DNA of 64,000 nucleotides. It comes from Beijerinckiaceae bacterium (lineage in GTDB: Bacteria; Pseudomonadota; Alphaproteobacteria; Rhizobiales; Beijerinckiaceae). The notes under the pieces were generated by a model, which was not told the DNA's origin, did not search any database, and saw nothing but the letters and a program-made list of their open reading frames with translations. Each line of letters opens with the position of its first letter. The first letter of the stretch is position 1. This document shows, one piece after another, positions 18,247-27,450 of this stretch. The DNA is taken from positions 1,460,110 through 1,524,109 of the forward strand of contig JALJOM010000003.1 in the NCBI GenBank assembly GCA_024304885.1, written 5' to 3'. The position numbers and the translations under genes are program-made.

Positions 18247-19206
18247 TCAATATTTCAGGTATTGCTCCTGGATCGCGCGGCCGAGGAGATCGGTGCTCTC
18301 GACGAATTCGGTGATGAACTCGTGGAGCCCGATCTTGAAAATCTCTTGCGTCGTCGTGCGCTCGAGACGTGCGAGCACCTCGTGGGCCTGGGCTTGCGCG
18401 GGTCCCGACACGCTATAGGCCACGGCGATCGAATCGAGGTAGTGCACGATATTCTCGTAACAGGCGATGAGCGAGCGCGGCATCTCGGCCTTGAGGATCA
18501 AGAGATCCGCGATGAGCCACGGCTTGACGCTCTCGCGATAGACCCAATGATAGGCATTGAGCGCCGAGACCGCGCGCAGGATCGAGGTCCATTGAAAATA
18601 GTCGATCGAGCCGCCGACCGTCTCGTCGACCGGCAGCAGGACGTGGTATTTCACGTCGAGGATGCGCGCGGTATTGTCGGCGCGCTCGATGTAGAGGCCG
18701 AGACGCGAGAACCAATAGGCGTCGTTGCGGAGCATCGTGCGGTGGGCGGAGCCGTCGTAGTCGAGCGAGGTTTTCTTCACGAACTCGAGAAAGCGCGACA
18801 GCTCCTCGCGATCGAAGCGGCCGCGCCCGAAGTTGCTGTCCTCGAAGCGCTTGAGCTCGATCCAGGCGCCGTTGATCGCATCCCACATCTCGACGGTGAG
18901 CGCGGTGCGCACGGCCCGGCCGTTGGCCCGGGCGAGCTCGATGCAATTGCAGATCGACGAGGGATTGTCGGATGCGAAGGTGAGATACTCGACGACGCTC
19001 GCCTCGTCGATTTTCCCGCGCGTCGCCCGGAATCCTTCCGCCGCACCCGACGACTCGAGCGCGCTTTCCCACTCGGTTCCGGACCCGGAATAGTTCGTCG
19101 GCAAGGCGGCGAGGCGCTGCGTGGCCTCGACCGTGCGGGCGAGGAAGTCGGCGCGCTCCATGTAGCGCGCGAGCCAGTACAGGTGGTCGGCGGTTCGCGA
19201 GAGCAT
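18247..19206 (-). CDS. alpha-E domain protein (DUF403)
   Basis: A 319-aa all-helical protein beginning MLSRTADHLYWLARYMERADFLARTVE, the signature start of the alpha-E family. It is transcribed with the upstream ATP-grasp gene, with which it is nearly always paired. These pairs are predicted to act in peptide synthesis or modification, sometimes together with a transglutaminase-like protease. No transglutaminase gene lies beside them here. Confidence 0.88.
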   Translation of the reverse strand: MLSRTADHLYWLARYMERADFLARTVEATQRLAALPTNYSGSGTEWESALESSGAAEGFRATRGKIDEASVVEYLTFASDNPSSICNCIELARANGRAVRTALTVEMWDAINGAWIELKRFEDSNFGRGRFDREELSRFLEFVKKTSLDYDGSAHRTMLRNDAYWFSRLGLYIERADNTARILDVKYHVLLPVDETVGGSIDYFQWTSILRAVSALNAYHWVYRESVKPWLIADLLILKAEMPRSLIACYENIVHYLDSIAVAYSVSGPAQAQAHEVLARLERTTTQEIFKIGLHEFITEFVESTDLLGRAIQEQYLKY

Positions 19207-19275
19207 GAGTTCGACCGGATGCGAGCTGAAATCGGGCAGGCGTCGCGGAGGACGCAGGCCTCCGCGGTGATGGCC

Positions 19276-20739
19276 TCAGGATTGTCCTTGAAAGGCGACG
19301 GATTCCTCGAAAATTCGGTCCTCCACGATCCATGTATCCTTGGTGCCGCCGCCCTGGCTCGAATTGACCACGAGCGAGTTCTCCTTCAGCGCGACCCGCG
19401 TGAGGCCCCCGGGCACGACCCTGATGCCGTTCGTGCCGGTCAGGACGAAGGGCCGCAGATCGACATGGCGCGGCGCGATCCCCGCGCTGACGAAGGTCGG
19501 CGTCGTGGAGAGCGCGAGGGTCGGCTGGGCGATGAAGTTCTCGGGATTCGCGCGGAGCTTCTCGGCGAAGAGGTCGATCTCGGCCCGCGAGGCATGAGGC
19601 CCGACGAGCATGCCGTAGCCCCCCGAGCCGTTGACCTCCTTCACGACGAGTTCGCCGAGATGCGACTGCACGTAGGAAAGCGCCTCGGGCTCGCGGCAGC
19701 GCCAGGTCGGCACATTGCTCAGGATCGCGCGCTCGCCGAGGTAGAAATCGACGATCTCGGGCATGTAAGTGTAGATCGCCTTGTCGTCGGCGATTCCCGT
19801 GCCGACGGCATTGGCGAGCGTGACGTTGCCGGCATGGTAGGCGCGCATGAGGCCGGGGACGCCGAGGATCGAATCCGGACGGAAGGTCTCGGGGTCGAGA
19901 AAATCGTCGTCGATCCTGCGATAGACCACATCGACACGCTTCTTGCCCTCCGTGGTACGCATGTAGACGCGATCGTCCTCGACGAGGAGGTCGCGCCCCT
20001 CGACGAGCTCGACGCCGAGCTTGTCGGCCAGGAACGAGTGCTCGTAATAGGCCGAGTTGTAGCGGCCGGGCGTGAGAAGGACGATGGTCGGCTCCTGCCC
20101 GACGGGGACCGGGGCGGCCGAGCGCAGCGACGCGAGGAGCGCATCGGGATAGTTCTCGACCGGCGCCACGCGATGCTCGGCGACGAGGTCAGGCACGAGG
20201 CGCATCATCACCTCGCGATTTTGCAGCATGTAGGAGACGCCCGACGGCGTGCGCACATTGTCCTCGAGAACGTAGAAATCGTCCTCGCCGGTGCGAACGA
20301 GGTCGATCCCCGCGATATGCACATAGATGTCGTGGGGGACCCGCTGTCCGGCCATTTCCGGCCGGTATTGCGGATTGTGCAGGACGAGATCTGCCGGGAT
20401 CCGGCCGGCCTTCAGGATCTCGCGGTCGCCGTAGACGTCGGCGAGGAACAGGTTGAGCGCCTTCACCCTTTGGACGAGGCCGGCCTCGAGCCGCATCCAT
20501 TCGGAGCGCAGCACCATGCGCGGAATGATGTCGAAGGGAATGAGCCGCTCGCCGGCCTCCTTGTCGCCATAGACCGCGAAGGTGATTCCCATGCGGCGGA
20601 ACATGAGCTCCGCCTGGACGCAGCGCGATCCGAGCACGTCGACGGGGGTCGAGGCGAGCCAGCGGGCGATGCGGCCATAGGCCGGACGGATCGCCCCGTC
20701 GGGCAAGGTCATCTCGTCGAAGCACGATCCTTCCGGCAC
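19276..20739 (-). CDS. circularly permuted type 2 ATP-grasp protein
   Basis: A 487-aa protein of the DUF404/DUF407 ATP-grasp family, predicted to make amide or peptide bonds. Visible motifs are FDEMTLPDGAIRPAY, YGDREILKAGRIP, VLEDNVRTPSGVSYM, VVYRRIDDDFLDP, VKEVNGSGGYGM and the C-terminal LTRVALKENSLVVNSSQGGGTKDTW. GTG at 20739 is chosen because the conserved FDEM lies upstream of the next ATG (20712), and GGGGGA precedes it. It is followed by the alpha-E gene. Confidence 0.85.
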   Translation of the reverse strand: MPEGSCFDEMTLPDGAIRPAYGRIARWLASTPVDVLGSRCVQAELMFRRMGITFAVYGDKEAGERLIPFDIIPRMVLRSEWMRLEAGLVQRVKALNLFLADVYGDREILKAGRIPADLVLHNPQYRPEMAGQRVPHDIYVHIAGIDLVRTGEDDFYVLEDNVRTPSGVSYMLQNREVMMRLVPDLVAEHRVAPVENYPDALLASLRSAAPVPVGQEPTIVLLTPGRYNSAYYEHSFLADKLGVELVEGRDLLVEDDRVYMRTTEGKKRVDVVYRRIDDDFLDPETFRPDSILGVPGLMRAYHAGNVTLANAVGTGIADDKAIYTYMPEIVDFYLGERAILSNVPTWRCREPEALSYVQSHLGELVVKEVNGSGGYGMLVGPHASRAEIDLFAEKLRANPENFIAQPTLALSTTPTFVSAGIAPRHVDLRPFVLTGTNGIRVVPGGLTRVALKENSLVVNSSQGGGTKDTWIVEDRIFEESVAFQGQS

Positions 20740-20950
20740 CCGCGAGCGTCCCCCGTTGCAACCCCGGCACCGCCGTTCCGCGCTGCGGAAAGTGCCTCGC
20801 GCGATCATCGGACCGGAACCTGCCTCGGGCAAGAAAAAAAGCTTCGCGCGAGAAAGCCCGATGCAACTTTCGCCGCCGTGCGCCGGTACTAGTCGCAACG
20901 CGCCGTGATGGCGGGCCGCGACCCTGATCACAGGCATCAAGGAGAGATTC

Positions 20951-21523
20951 GTGAATCTTGCTCGCCGCGCCGCATGCGCCGTCGCCGTCGCCGTCGGCCT
21001 GACTGCCGGTGCTGTCGTCGTGCTCGCGGCCGCGGAGCTCTCCGTCGAAGCCGGGGGAGTACCGATGGTCGCGTCGAAAACCATCTTCGAGAATCTCGCC
21101 GCCTCGAAAGATCACAAGTCGCTCGTCGCGGCGATCGAGGCGGCCGGTCTCGCCGAGACCTTGCAAGGCGAGGGGCCTTTCACCTTGTTCGCGCCGGTCG
21201 ACAAGGCCTTCGACAAGCTCGCGAAGGGGGCCGTCGCGAAGCTCCTCGAGCCCGAGAGCAAGGACGAGCTCGTCGCTCTCCTCGCCAATCATATCGTGCC
21301 CGGCCGCTCGAGCGCGGCCGACCTCGTCGTCGCCGCCGAAAATTCCGGCGGCAGGGCGACGCTCGCGACCCTCGGGGGTGGGGAGCTCGTCGTCACGCAT
21401 GACGGGCGCAAGGTCGTGGTCCTCGACGCCAAGGGTGGCAAAGCCGCCGTGACGATCCCCGACGTCGCCCAGAGGAACGGTGTCATCCACGTCGTGGACA
21501 AGGTGTTGCAGCCGCGCGAGTGA
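20951..21523 (+). CDS. exported fasciclin-domain protein
   Basis: A 190-aa protein with an N-terminal signal or anchor (RRAACAVAVAVGLTAGAVVVLAAA), a spacer and one FAS1 domain (about 50-188): TIFENLAASKDHKSLVAAIEAAGL, GPFTLFAPVDKAFDKL, LLANHIVPG and NGVIHVVDKVLQP. FAS1 domains mediate extracytoplasmic binding. GTG at 20951 has AAGGAGAG upstream. It precedes the cytochrome b and molybdoenzyme genes on the same strand with overlapping or near-touching ends, so it may belong to that redox unit. Confidence 0.88.
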   Translation: MNLARRAACAVAVAVGLTAGAVVVLAAAELSVEAGGVPMVASKTIFENLAASKDHKSLVAAIEAAGLAETLQGEGPFTLFAPVDKAFDKLAKGAVAKLLEPESKDELVALLANHIVPGRSSAADLVVAAENSGGRATLATLGGGELVVTHDGRKVVVLDAKGGKAAVTIPDVAQRNGVIHVVDKVLQPRE

Positions 21524-21570
21524 GCGACAGGATTTCTCCCTACACGTGGGCGTCTAACGAAGGTCGGCTG

Positions 21571-22209
21571 ATGGCGTCGTCGGGATCATATGCTGCCGCT
21601 GTGGGTGCGACGCGTGGTGGCGCTCGCCGCGTGATCCACCCGTTGCTCGTCCGCCTGACCCATTGGGTCAATGCGGCAGCGATCCTCGTCATGATCGGAA
21701 GCGGGCTCGAGATCCACAATGCCTATCCGACCTTGCCGTTCGTGGTTCCGAAGGTCGTCACGCTCGGCGGCTGGCTCGGCGGCGCGCTGCAATGGCATTT
21801 CGCCGCGATGTGGGTGCTCGTCGCCAACGGCCTCGTCTATTTCTCCTATGGCGTCGTCTCGGGGCGCTTCGCGCGCAAGCTCTGGCCGATCTCCCTACGC
21901 GAGGCCGCAAGGGATGCGGTCGCGGCGGCGCGAGGCCGCCTCTCGCATGCGGATCCGACTCTCTACAACGCCGCGCAGAAGCTTCTTTACTCGGGCGTGA
22001 TCCTCGCGGGGTTCGTCGTCGTCCTGTCCGGGCTCGCGATCTGGAAGCCGGTCCAGCTCCAAGTCCTCGGCCTCCTCTTCGGGGATTTCGACGAGGCCCG
22101 GCTCGTACATTTCTGGGCCATGGCCGTGATCCTCGGCTTTCTCGTCCTGCATGTCGGCATGGCGCTCGCCTTTCCCCGCAGCCTCGTCGCCATGATCCGC
22201 GGACGCTGA
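21571..22209 (+). CDS. di-haem cytochrome b domain membrane protein
   Basis: A 212-aa integral membrane protein of the cytochrome b561/COG4117 type. It has four to five hydrophobic helices with histidines in the expected places (HPLLVRLTHWVN, WHFAAMWVLVANGL, LVHFWAMAVILGFLVLHVGMAL). It probably passes electrons between the quinone pool and the periplasmic molybdoenzyme encoded directly downstream. ATG at 21571 (AAGG upstream) is preferred; a GTG at 21520, overlapping the fasciclin stop, would add 17 residues and suggests coupling. Confidence 0.82.
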   Translation: MASSGSYAAAVGATRGGARRVIHPLLVRLTHWVNAAAILVMIGSGLEIHNAYPTLPFVVPKVVTLGGWLGGALQWHFAAMWVLVANGLVYFSYGVVSGRFARKLWPISLREAARDAVAAARGRLSHADPTLYNAAQKLLYSGVILAGFVVVLSGLAIWKPVQLQVLGLLFGDFDEARLVHFWAMAVILGFLVLHVGMALAFPRSLVAMIRGR

Positions 22210-22226
22210 GCAATTAGGCCCTCGAG

Positions 22227-23000
22227 ATGCTCGGAAAATCCCGCGCCCGCCACCCCGATACGACCGTAATCCTGAAGGAAGCGGCGCGCCGCCTCGATCC
22301 GCCGACCCGCAGGCTCTTCCTGCGCAACGCCATGGGCCTCGGCACCCTGACCTTGCTCGGAGGCTGCGACGTCGTGGACGGGCTCTCGGCGGAGCGGATG
22401 CTGGGCAAGGTCTCGGATTTCAACGACCGGGTGCAGGCCTGGCTGTTCGATCCGGCAAGGCTCGCCCGCGAATATCCCGAAGCCGCGATCACGCGGCCTT
22501 TCCCCTTCAACGCTTTCTATGCGGAGGAGAACGCCCCGAACGTCGATCCGGCCACGTTCCGCCTCGACGTCACGGGGCGCGTGGACGACGACCGGCCCTG
22601 GACCCTCGACCGGCTCTACGCGCTGCCGCGCTTCACCCAGATCACCCGCCACATCTGCATCGAAGGCTGGAGCGCGGTCGGCAAATGGACCGGCCCGAGA
22701 TTTTCCGATTTTCTCGCCCGTATCGGCGCCGACACGCGGGCGAGATACGTCACCTTCCGCTGCGACGACAATTACGTCACGAGCCTCGACATGGCGAGCG
22801 CGCTGCATCCGCAGACGCAGCTCGCCTTCTTTTTCGACGACGAGGTCCTGCCGCGCAAGTACGGCTTCCCGATGAAGCTCAGGGTGCCGACCAAGCTCGG
22901 ATTCAAGAACCCGAAGCATATCGGGGAGATCGAGGTCGGCGATGACTTCACCGGCGGCTATTGGGAGACCTACGGCTACAATTGGTTCAGCGGGCTTTGA
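22227..23000 (+). CDS. Tat-exported molybdopterin-dependent oxidoreductase lipoprotein (MsrP/YedY-like)
   Basis: A 257-aa protein with a twin-arginine motif RRLFLR (R28, R29), a hydrophobic stretch and a lipobox LGGC (C47), so it is likely a Tat-exported lipoprotein. The sulfite-oxidase-type molybdopterin domain follows, with the Mo-ligand cysteine in HICIEGWS (C144) and RCDDNYVTSLDM, YGFPMKLRVPTKLGFKNPK. It lacks the C-terminal dimerisation domain of sulfite oxidases, as does YedY. Partnered with the adjacent cytochrome b. The substrate is unknown. Confidence 0.87.
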   Translation: MLGKSRARHPDTTVILKEAARRLDPPTRRLFLRNAMGLGTLTLLGGCDVVDGLSAERMLGKVSDFNDRVQAWLFDPARLAREYPEAAITRPFPFNAFYAEENAPNVDPATFRLDVTGRVDDDRPWTLDRLYALPRFTQITRHICIEGWSAVGKWTGPRFSDFLARIGADTRARYVTFRCDDNYVTSLDMASALHPQTQLAFFFDDEVLPRKYGFPMKLRVPTKLGFKNPKHIGEIEVGDDFTGGYWETYGYNWFSGL

Positions 23001-23234
23001 GCCGTTGCACCGTCTCGTGGCAGTGCAATCCCGGAAGCTTCGTGGGGCCGGCCACATCCGCGCATTGCTCGTCGCGCGCGCAGGGATTATGACCTCGGCA
23101 CGGGCCGTCGCATTCCTCTCGTGGATCGTCGAGGGTCGAGCGTCGCGCAGCTTCGCAGGCGAAGGCGCGGAGGGGGCGATCGAACCGACCATCGGGCCCT
23201 GACGAAACCCGGTGCCGAAGCCGAGGCGACCTTT
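23001..23234. other. intergenic stretch without a recognised gene
   Basis: No protein or RNA gene is evident between the molybdoenzyme and the coiled-coil protein; no strong hairpin or promoter was recognised. Confidence 0.4.
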
Positions 23235-24233
23235 GTGATCGAGCAGGTGATGATCTTCTCGCTCGGGTTCCTGGTCGCCGCGCTCGGCGCGCTCGCGATC
23301 GCCCCGGCGTTCTGGCATCGCGCGATCCGGCTCGTGACCCGCAAGCTCGAGCTTCAGCTCCCGGCCTCGGCGCGCGAGGTCCTGGCCGGGCGCGATCTGC
23401 TGCGGGCCGAGCTCGCGGTCGAGCAGCGCAAGCTCGAGCAGAAGGTCGAGTCCCTCGGCGCCCTGCGCGCCCGCGACATGGCCGAGCTCGGCCGCCACAT
23501 GGTGGCTGTCGCCGGCAAGGACGCCGAGCTCGATGTGCTTCAGCAGCGCCTGACCGCCCGGGACGAGGAGAATGCCGACCTTCGGCGCTACTTGGCCGAA
23601 GCCACGGATGCGCTCGATGCGACCACGGCCGCGCTCCACGACGCCAACGCGCGCTGGGACCGCAGCGAGGCCGATCTGCACGAGGTGCGGCACGAGCTCG
23701 AGGCGACGCGAAAGCGCTGCGCCGACCAAGCCGAGGTGCTCGCGGAGCTGGAGCGCAAGCTCGTTCACGAGCACGATGCCCGCGGGCTCGAGACCGCCGG
23801 GAAGGTTCGGCCGACGGACGAGATTTCCGGGCTTTGGTCGGGGCACGACGCGGCTCTCGCCCGCCTGAAGGCCGCATCATCCGACATCTTCGGCGAAGGC
23901 CCGGGCCGCCTCGTGGCCGAGGGGACCGAAGCCGAGTCTCGCGCGGAGCCGCGCGAGCGGAGCGAGTCGCCTCTCGCGGCCGATCCGAGCTTTCGTCGCG
24001 ACATCGATCGCCTGGCGGCGGATCTCCTGGCCTACGACGTCGATGCCGAAGCTCTCGAAGGCAGGCCTGCGTCGGGTCACGCGCCGGCCGATGCGCGCGC
24101 GGTTCTGCGCAAGCGCATCAGCGAGATCGGCGAGAGGGCGATCCGGCTCGCGGGGGCGGGACGATCTGCCGGGCCGCGACAGGAGACATCGAATGCACCG
24201 GCGCGCATGGAGGCCACCGAGCCCCGGGGCTGA
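23235..24233 (+). CDS. membrane-anchored coiled-coil protein, hypothetical
   Basis: A 332-aa protein with one N-terminal transmembrane segment (VMIFSLGFLVAALGALAIAPAF), followed by a long coiled coil (about 45-190, rich in Leu/Glu/Arg heptads such as LRAELAVEQRKLEQKVESL), then a low-complexity polar C-terminal half. Similar single-span coiled-coil proteins are conserved in Hyphomicrobiales without known function. GTG at 23235 (VIEQVMIF) is preferred as start. Confidence 0.65.
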   Translation: MIEQVMIFSLGFLVAALGALAIAPAFWHRAIRLVTRKLELQLPASAREVLAGRDLLRAELAVEQRKLEQKVESLGALRARDMAELGRHMVAVAGKDAELDVLQQRLTARDEENADLRRYLAEATDALDATTAALHDANARWDRSEADLHEVRHELEATRKRCADQAEVLAELERKLVHEHDARGLETAGKVRPTDEISGLWSGHDAALARLKAASSDIFGEGPGRLVAEGTEAESRAEPRERSESPLAADPSFRRDIDRLAADLLAYDVDAEALEGRPASGHAPADARAVLRKRISEIGERAIRLAGAGRSAGPRQETSNAPARMEATEPRG

Positions 24234-24318
24234 CGCCTGCGCGAGCGGGGGGACGCTACGGGCCTCCGGGCGATATTTGTTCATGCCTCGTTCAGGACTC
24301 TCTCGTCAGCCTGGATCC

Positions 24319-24639
24319 ATGATATTTCGCGTGGCGGGCGTCGGCCTCCTCGTTGCGTGCCTCGGCGGATCCGCGCAGGCGGATCCGGTGCCGCGACGCG
24401 TCTGCTTCACCACCGCCGAGGCCCGTGACAAGATCGTGGCGCTCGGACTCTCGGATCCCTTCCGCCTCGTGCGTGGCGCGACACGGTCGGTGACGGCGGA
24501 GATCGTCGGCGTCGAGCTCTGCCTCTGGAACGACAGGCTCGTCTACGAGATCAGGCTTCTGCCTCGAGACGGCCATGTCGGTCATGTCTTCATCGACGCG
24601 CGGACCGGGGAGACCGTCGCACCCAGGCCCCCGCGTTGA
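24319..24639 (+). CDS. exported PepSY-like small protein
   Basis: A 106-aa protein with a signal peptide (MIFRVAGVGLLVACLGGSAQA) and a PepSY-like domain (CFTTAEARDKIVALGLSDP, then LVYEIRLLPRDGHVGHVFIDARTG). It lies 24 bp upstream of a response regulator and histidine kinase. PepSY proteins often accompany PhoPQ-like systems, and this one may modulate the kinase's periplasmic sensor; that is inference from position. A further in-frame ATG at 24283 is possible. Confidence 0.72.
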   Translation: MIFRVAGVGLLVACLGGSAQADPVPRRVCFTTAEARDKIVALGLSDPFRLVRGATRSVTAEIVGVELCLWNDRLVYEIRLLPRDGHVGHVFIDARTGETVAPRPPR

Positions 24640-24663
24640 CCTGTAGAGTTCGAGGCTTCGAGC

Positions 24664-25356
24664 ATGCGCCTCTTGGTCGTCGAGGACGACAGGGATCTCA
24701 ATCGCCAGATCGTGACTGCGCTCGTCGATGCCGGCTATGCCGTGGACCGTGCCTTCGACGGTGAGGAGGGCTGGTTCCTCGGCGATACCGAGCCCTATGA
24801 TGCCGTGGTCCTCGATCTCGGCCTGCCGAGAAAGGACGGACTCTCGGTTCTCGGCGAATGGCGCAAGACCGGCCGGACCATGCCGGTGCTGATCCTGACC
24901 GCGCGGGATCGCTGGAGCGACAAGGTTCAGGGCTTCGATGCCGGCGCCGACGACTATGTCGCCAAGCCCTTCCACATGGAGGAGATTCTGGCGCGGCTGC
25001 GGGCCCTGCTGCGGCGCGCGACCGGTCACGCGACGAGCGAGCTCGCCTGCGGCCCCGTGCTTCTCGACACCCGCGCCGGGCGCGTCTCGGTCGATGGCCA
25101 GCCGGTGAAGCTCACCTCGCACGAATACCGGCTGCTGTCCTACCTGATGCATCACGCCGGAAGGGTGGTCTCGCGCAGCGAGATCGTGGATCACCTCTAC
25201 GATCAGGATTTCGATCGCGATTCGAACACGATCGAGGTCTTCGTCGGACGCTTGCGCAAGAAGCTCGGTGCCGACGTCATCAAGACCATGCGCGGGCTCG
25301 GCTACCTCCTGGCCCCTCCCGAGACGAACGGGGATGCTTCACATAGGCCACGCTGA
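24664..25356 (+). CDS. OmpR/PhoP-type response regulator
   Basis: A 230-aa DNA-binding regulator. The receiver domain spans 1-115 with the acidic pocket EDD (8-10), phospho-acceptor D51 (VVLDLGLP) and K in YVAKPF. The winged-helix output domain spans about 130-222 (LTSHEYRLLSYLMHHAGRVVS, IEVFVGRLRKKLG). The stop overlaps the kinase start by 23 bases, so the two are co-translated. Confidence 0.93.
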   Translation: MRLLVVEDDRDLNRQIVTALVDAGYAVDRAFDGEEGWFLGDTEPYDAVVLDLGLPRKDGLSVLGEWRKTGRTMPVLILTARDRWSDKVQGFDAGADDYVAKPFHMEEILARLRALLRRATGHATSELACGPVLLDTRAGRVSVDGQPVKLTSHEYRLLSYLMHHAGRVVSRSEIVDHLYDQDFDRDSNTIEVFVGRLRKKLGADVIKTMRGLGYLLAPPETNGDASHRPR

Positions 25357-26791
25357 GCGAAGGCTCCGGAAAGTCCTTCGCGGGCTCCTCGCAGTTCTGC
25401 CGCCGGGATCGCATGATCGCCCGGTGCGATCGATCGCGCGACGGCTTCTCGTCATCTCGTCCGTGTTGAGCCTCGCCATCCTGCTCGTCGCCGGGCTCGT
25501 GCTCTCGACCATCACCCGCCGCACCGCCGAGATGCGCTTCGACGACGAGCTCGGCGCCTATCTGCGTGTCCTCGTCGCCGACATCGCGACGCCGGGAGAG
25601 ACGAGCCGGACCGATCCGGGCCAGCTCGGGCTCCCGCAATTCGAGCTCCCTCTCTCGGGCTGGTATTGGCAGATCACGCGGCTCGACGCGGAGGCGCCCG
25701 AGATCCGGAGCTCGCGCTCGCTCTACACGGCGCGGCTTCCGAAGCTCGCCGACCATGGCGTCGAGGCGGGTCTCGGCGGTGCCCGGGCAGGCTACGCGCG
25801 TGGACCCGACGAGCGCGTGCTGCGCATCCTCGAACGGGTGATCGATGTCGGCGACACCGGAATCTTTCTCGTCCAGGTGGCAGCCACCACGGAGGAGCTC
25901 GATTCCGAGATCGCCCGGTTCGAGATCGGTCTCGCGGTCACCTTCGCCCTTCTCGCGCTGGCGCTCGCAGGCTCCTCCGTCCTGCAGGTCCGTTACGGCC
26001 TGAAGCCGTTGCGGCACATGCGCGAGGCGGTGGCCGCGGTCCGGCGCGGCGAGGCGGAGCGAATAGGCGGCGCTTTCCCGCAAGAGATCGCGCCGCTCGC
26101 CGACGAGCTCGATCTTCTCGTCACGACCAATCGCAACGTCGTCGAGCGCGCCCGCACCCAGGTCGGCAATCTCGCCCATGCGTTGAAGACACCCTTGTCG
26201 GTGATCATCAACGAGGCGGCGCAGGATCGCGGGCCGCTCGCCGAGAAGGTCGAGGAGCAGGCCGGCATCATGCGCGACCGGCTCGCCCATTATCTCGATC
26301 GCGCCCGCGCCGCGGTCAGCGCGCAAGGGATCGGGCTCGCGACGGAGGTCGGGCCGGTCGTCGCCGCGCTTCTGCGCACCTTCGAGAAAATCTACGCCGG
26401 TCGCGCGGTCGCGTTCACGGCCTCGCTGCAGGGCAATGTGCGGTTCCAGGGCGAACGTCAGGATCTCGAGGAGATGATCGGCAATCTCGCCGACAATGCC
26501 GGGAAATGGGCCGCGAGCCGGGTCACGGTGACGGTCGCACCCCGGCCGCCGCGTGGGCTCGACGCTAGGGCCTATTTCCGCGTCACGATCGACGACGACG
26601 GGCCGGGACTGGAGCCCGAGCTGCGCGAGAAGGCGCTGGAGCGGGGCGGGCGGCTCGACGAGACGAAGCCGGGCTCGGGCCTCGGGCTTTCCATCGTCGC
26701 CGATCTCGCGACGCTCTACCGCGGCGGGCTGACGCTCGAGACGAGCCCGGCCGGCGGTCTCCGGGCCGAGCTCACGCTTCCCGCGGCGTGA
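25334..26791 (+). CDS. sensor histidine kinase (PhoQ-like)
   Basis: A 485-aa membrane kinase. Two transmembrane segments (about 36-60 and 197-217) flank a 135-residue periplasmic sensor with WYWQITRLD. HAMP follows (about 218-275), then the dimerisation box VGNLAHALKTPLSVI (H282) and the ATPase domain with NLADNAGKWA, DDDGPGL and GSGLGLSIV. It pairs with the overlapping response regulator. The AHALKTPL box is that of the PhoQ/QseC group. The stimulus is unknown. Confidence 0.92.
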   Translation: MLHIGHAERRLRKVLRGLLAVLPPGSHDRPVRSIARRLLVISSVLSLAILLVAGLVLSTITRRTAEMRFDDELGAYLRVLVADIATPGETSRTDPGQLGLPQFELPLSGWYWQITRLDAEAPEIRSSRSLYTARLPKLADHGVEAGLGGARAGYARGPDERVLRILERVIDVGDTGIFLVQVAATTEELDSEIARFEIGLAVTFALLALALAGSSVLQVRYGLKPLRHMREAVAAVRRGEAERIGGAFPQEIAPLADELDLLVTTNRNVVERARTQVGNLAHALKTPLSVIINEAAQDRGPLAEKVEEQAGIMRDRLAHYLDRARAAVSAQGIGLATEVGPVVAALLRTFEKIYAGRAVAFTASLQGNVRFQGERQDLEEMIGNLADNAGKWAASRVTVTVAPRPPRGLDARAYFRVTIDDDGPGLEPELREKALERGGRLDETKPGSGLGLSIVADLATLYRGGLTLETSPAGGLRAELTLPAA

Positions 26792-26805
26792 TCCGATAAA
26801 AATTC

Positions 26806-27450
26806 CTATGCCAGAAGCTCGCGCTTCCAGAGCTCGAGTTGCCGACGCCGCTCCTCGAGGCCGTTGAGGCCGCCGTTGAGCGCGTGCGTCTCTCCGACGA
26901 GATCGTCCTTCTCGGCATGGGGCAGGCAGCCGAGAAGCACCCAATCCGCGACGCCGCATTCGAGCGTGTGCGCAGGATCGATGATCAGCTCCGGGGCCGA
27001 GAGGATGTCGAGCCCGGCATCGTGCTTCTCGAGGAAGGCTTGAAGCCTCGTATAGCCGTCGTGACCCGTGACCTGGGTCATGCCGGCGCCGCGGAAGCGG
27101 TAGCCGTCGTCGGACGGCGGCGGCGCGTTGCCCATGCGCCCGCCATAGGCGATATCGGCGATCATGCGCGGATTATGTGCGGCGCGCTCCGCCATCGTGG
27201 GCGTGAAATGGGTCGGAAACACCTTGCGCAACCGCTCGGCGGAATAGTTCATGTTCTCGACCATCTCGAGGCCCTGGCCGCATTCCTCGCTGGCCTGCGC
27301 CATGAAGTGGGCCATGGCGAGCGCGGATGTGACGCCGTATTTCGGAAAGACGACGGACGCCGCGGCGACGATACCCTCGACGAGGCCGGCAATGTGCTGA
27401 TCGCCGTGCGGCCAGCGGCGACGCAGGATCTCGACGGTGAGCGTGGCCAT
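26806..27450 (-). CDS. glycoside hydrolase family 19 chitinase/lysozyme-like protein
   Basis: A 214-aa protein with MAHFMAQASEECGQGLEMVENMNY (predicted catalytic Glu near 55), YGGRMGNAPPPSDDGYRFRGAGMTQVTGHDGY and a C-terminal LNGLEERRRQLELWKREL. This is the arrangement of phage-type GH19 endolysins and bacterial muramidases. No signal peptide is visible and no holin or other phage gene is nearby, so it looks like a captured single lysin gene or a housekeeping muralytic enzyme. ATG at 27450. Confidence 0.82.
   Translation of the reverse strand: MATLTVEILRRRWPHGDQHIAGLVEGIVAAASVVFPKYGVTSALAMAHFMAQASEECGQGLEMVENMNYSAERLRKVFPTHFTPTMAERAAHNPRMIADIAYGGRMGNAPPPSDDGYRFRGAGMTQVTGHDGYTRLQAFLEKHDAGLDILSAPELIIDPAHTLECGVADWVLLGCLPHAEKDDLVGETHALNGGLNGLEERRRQLELWKRELLA

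Noticed and set aside
26806-27450. GH19 lysin as evidence of a prophage
   Set aside because: No holin, portal, tail or integrase gene lies within several kb.
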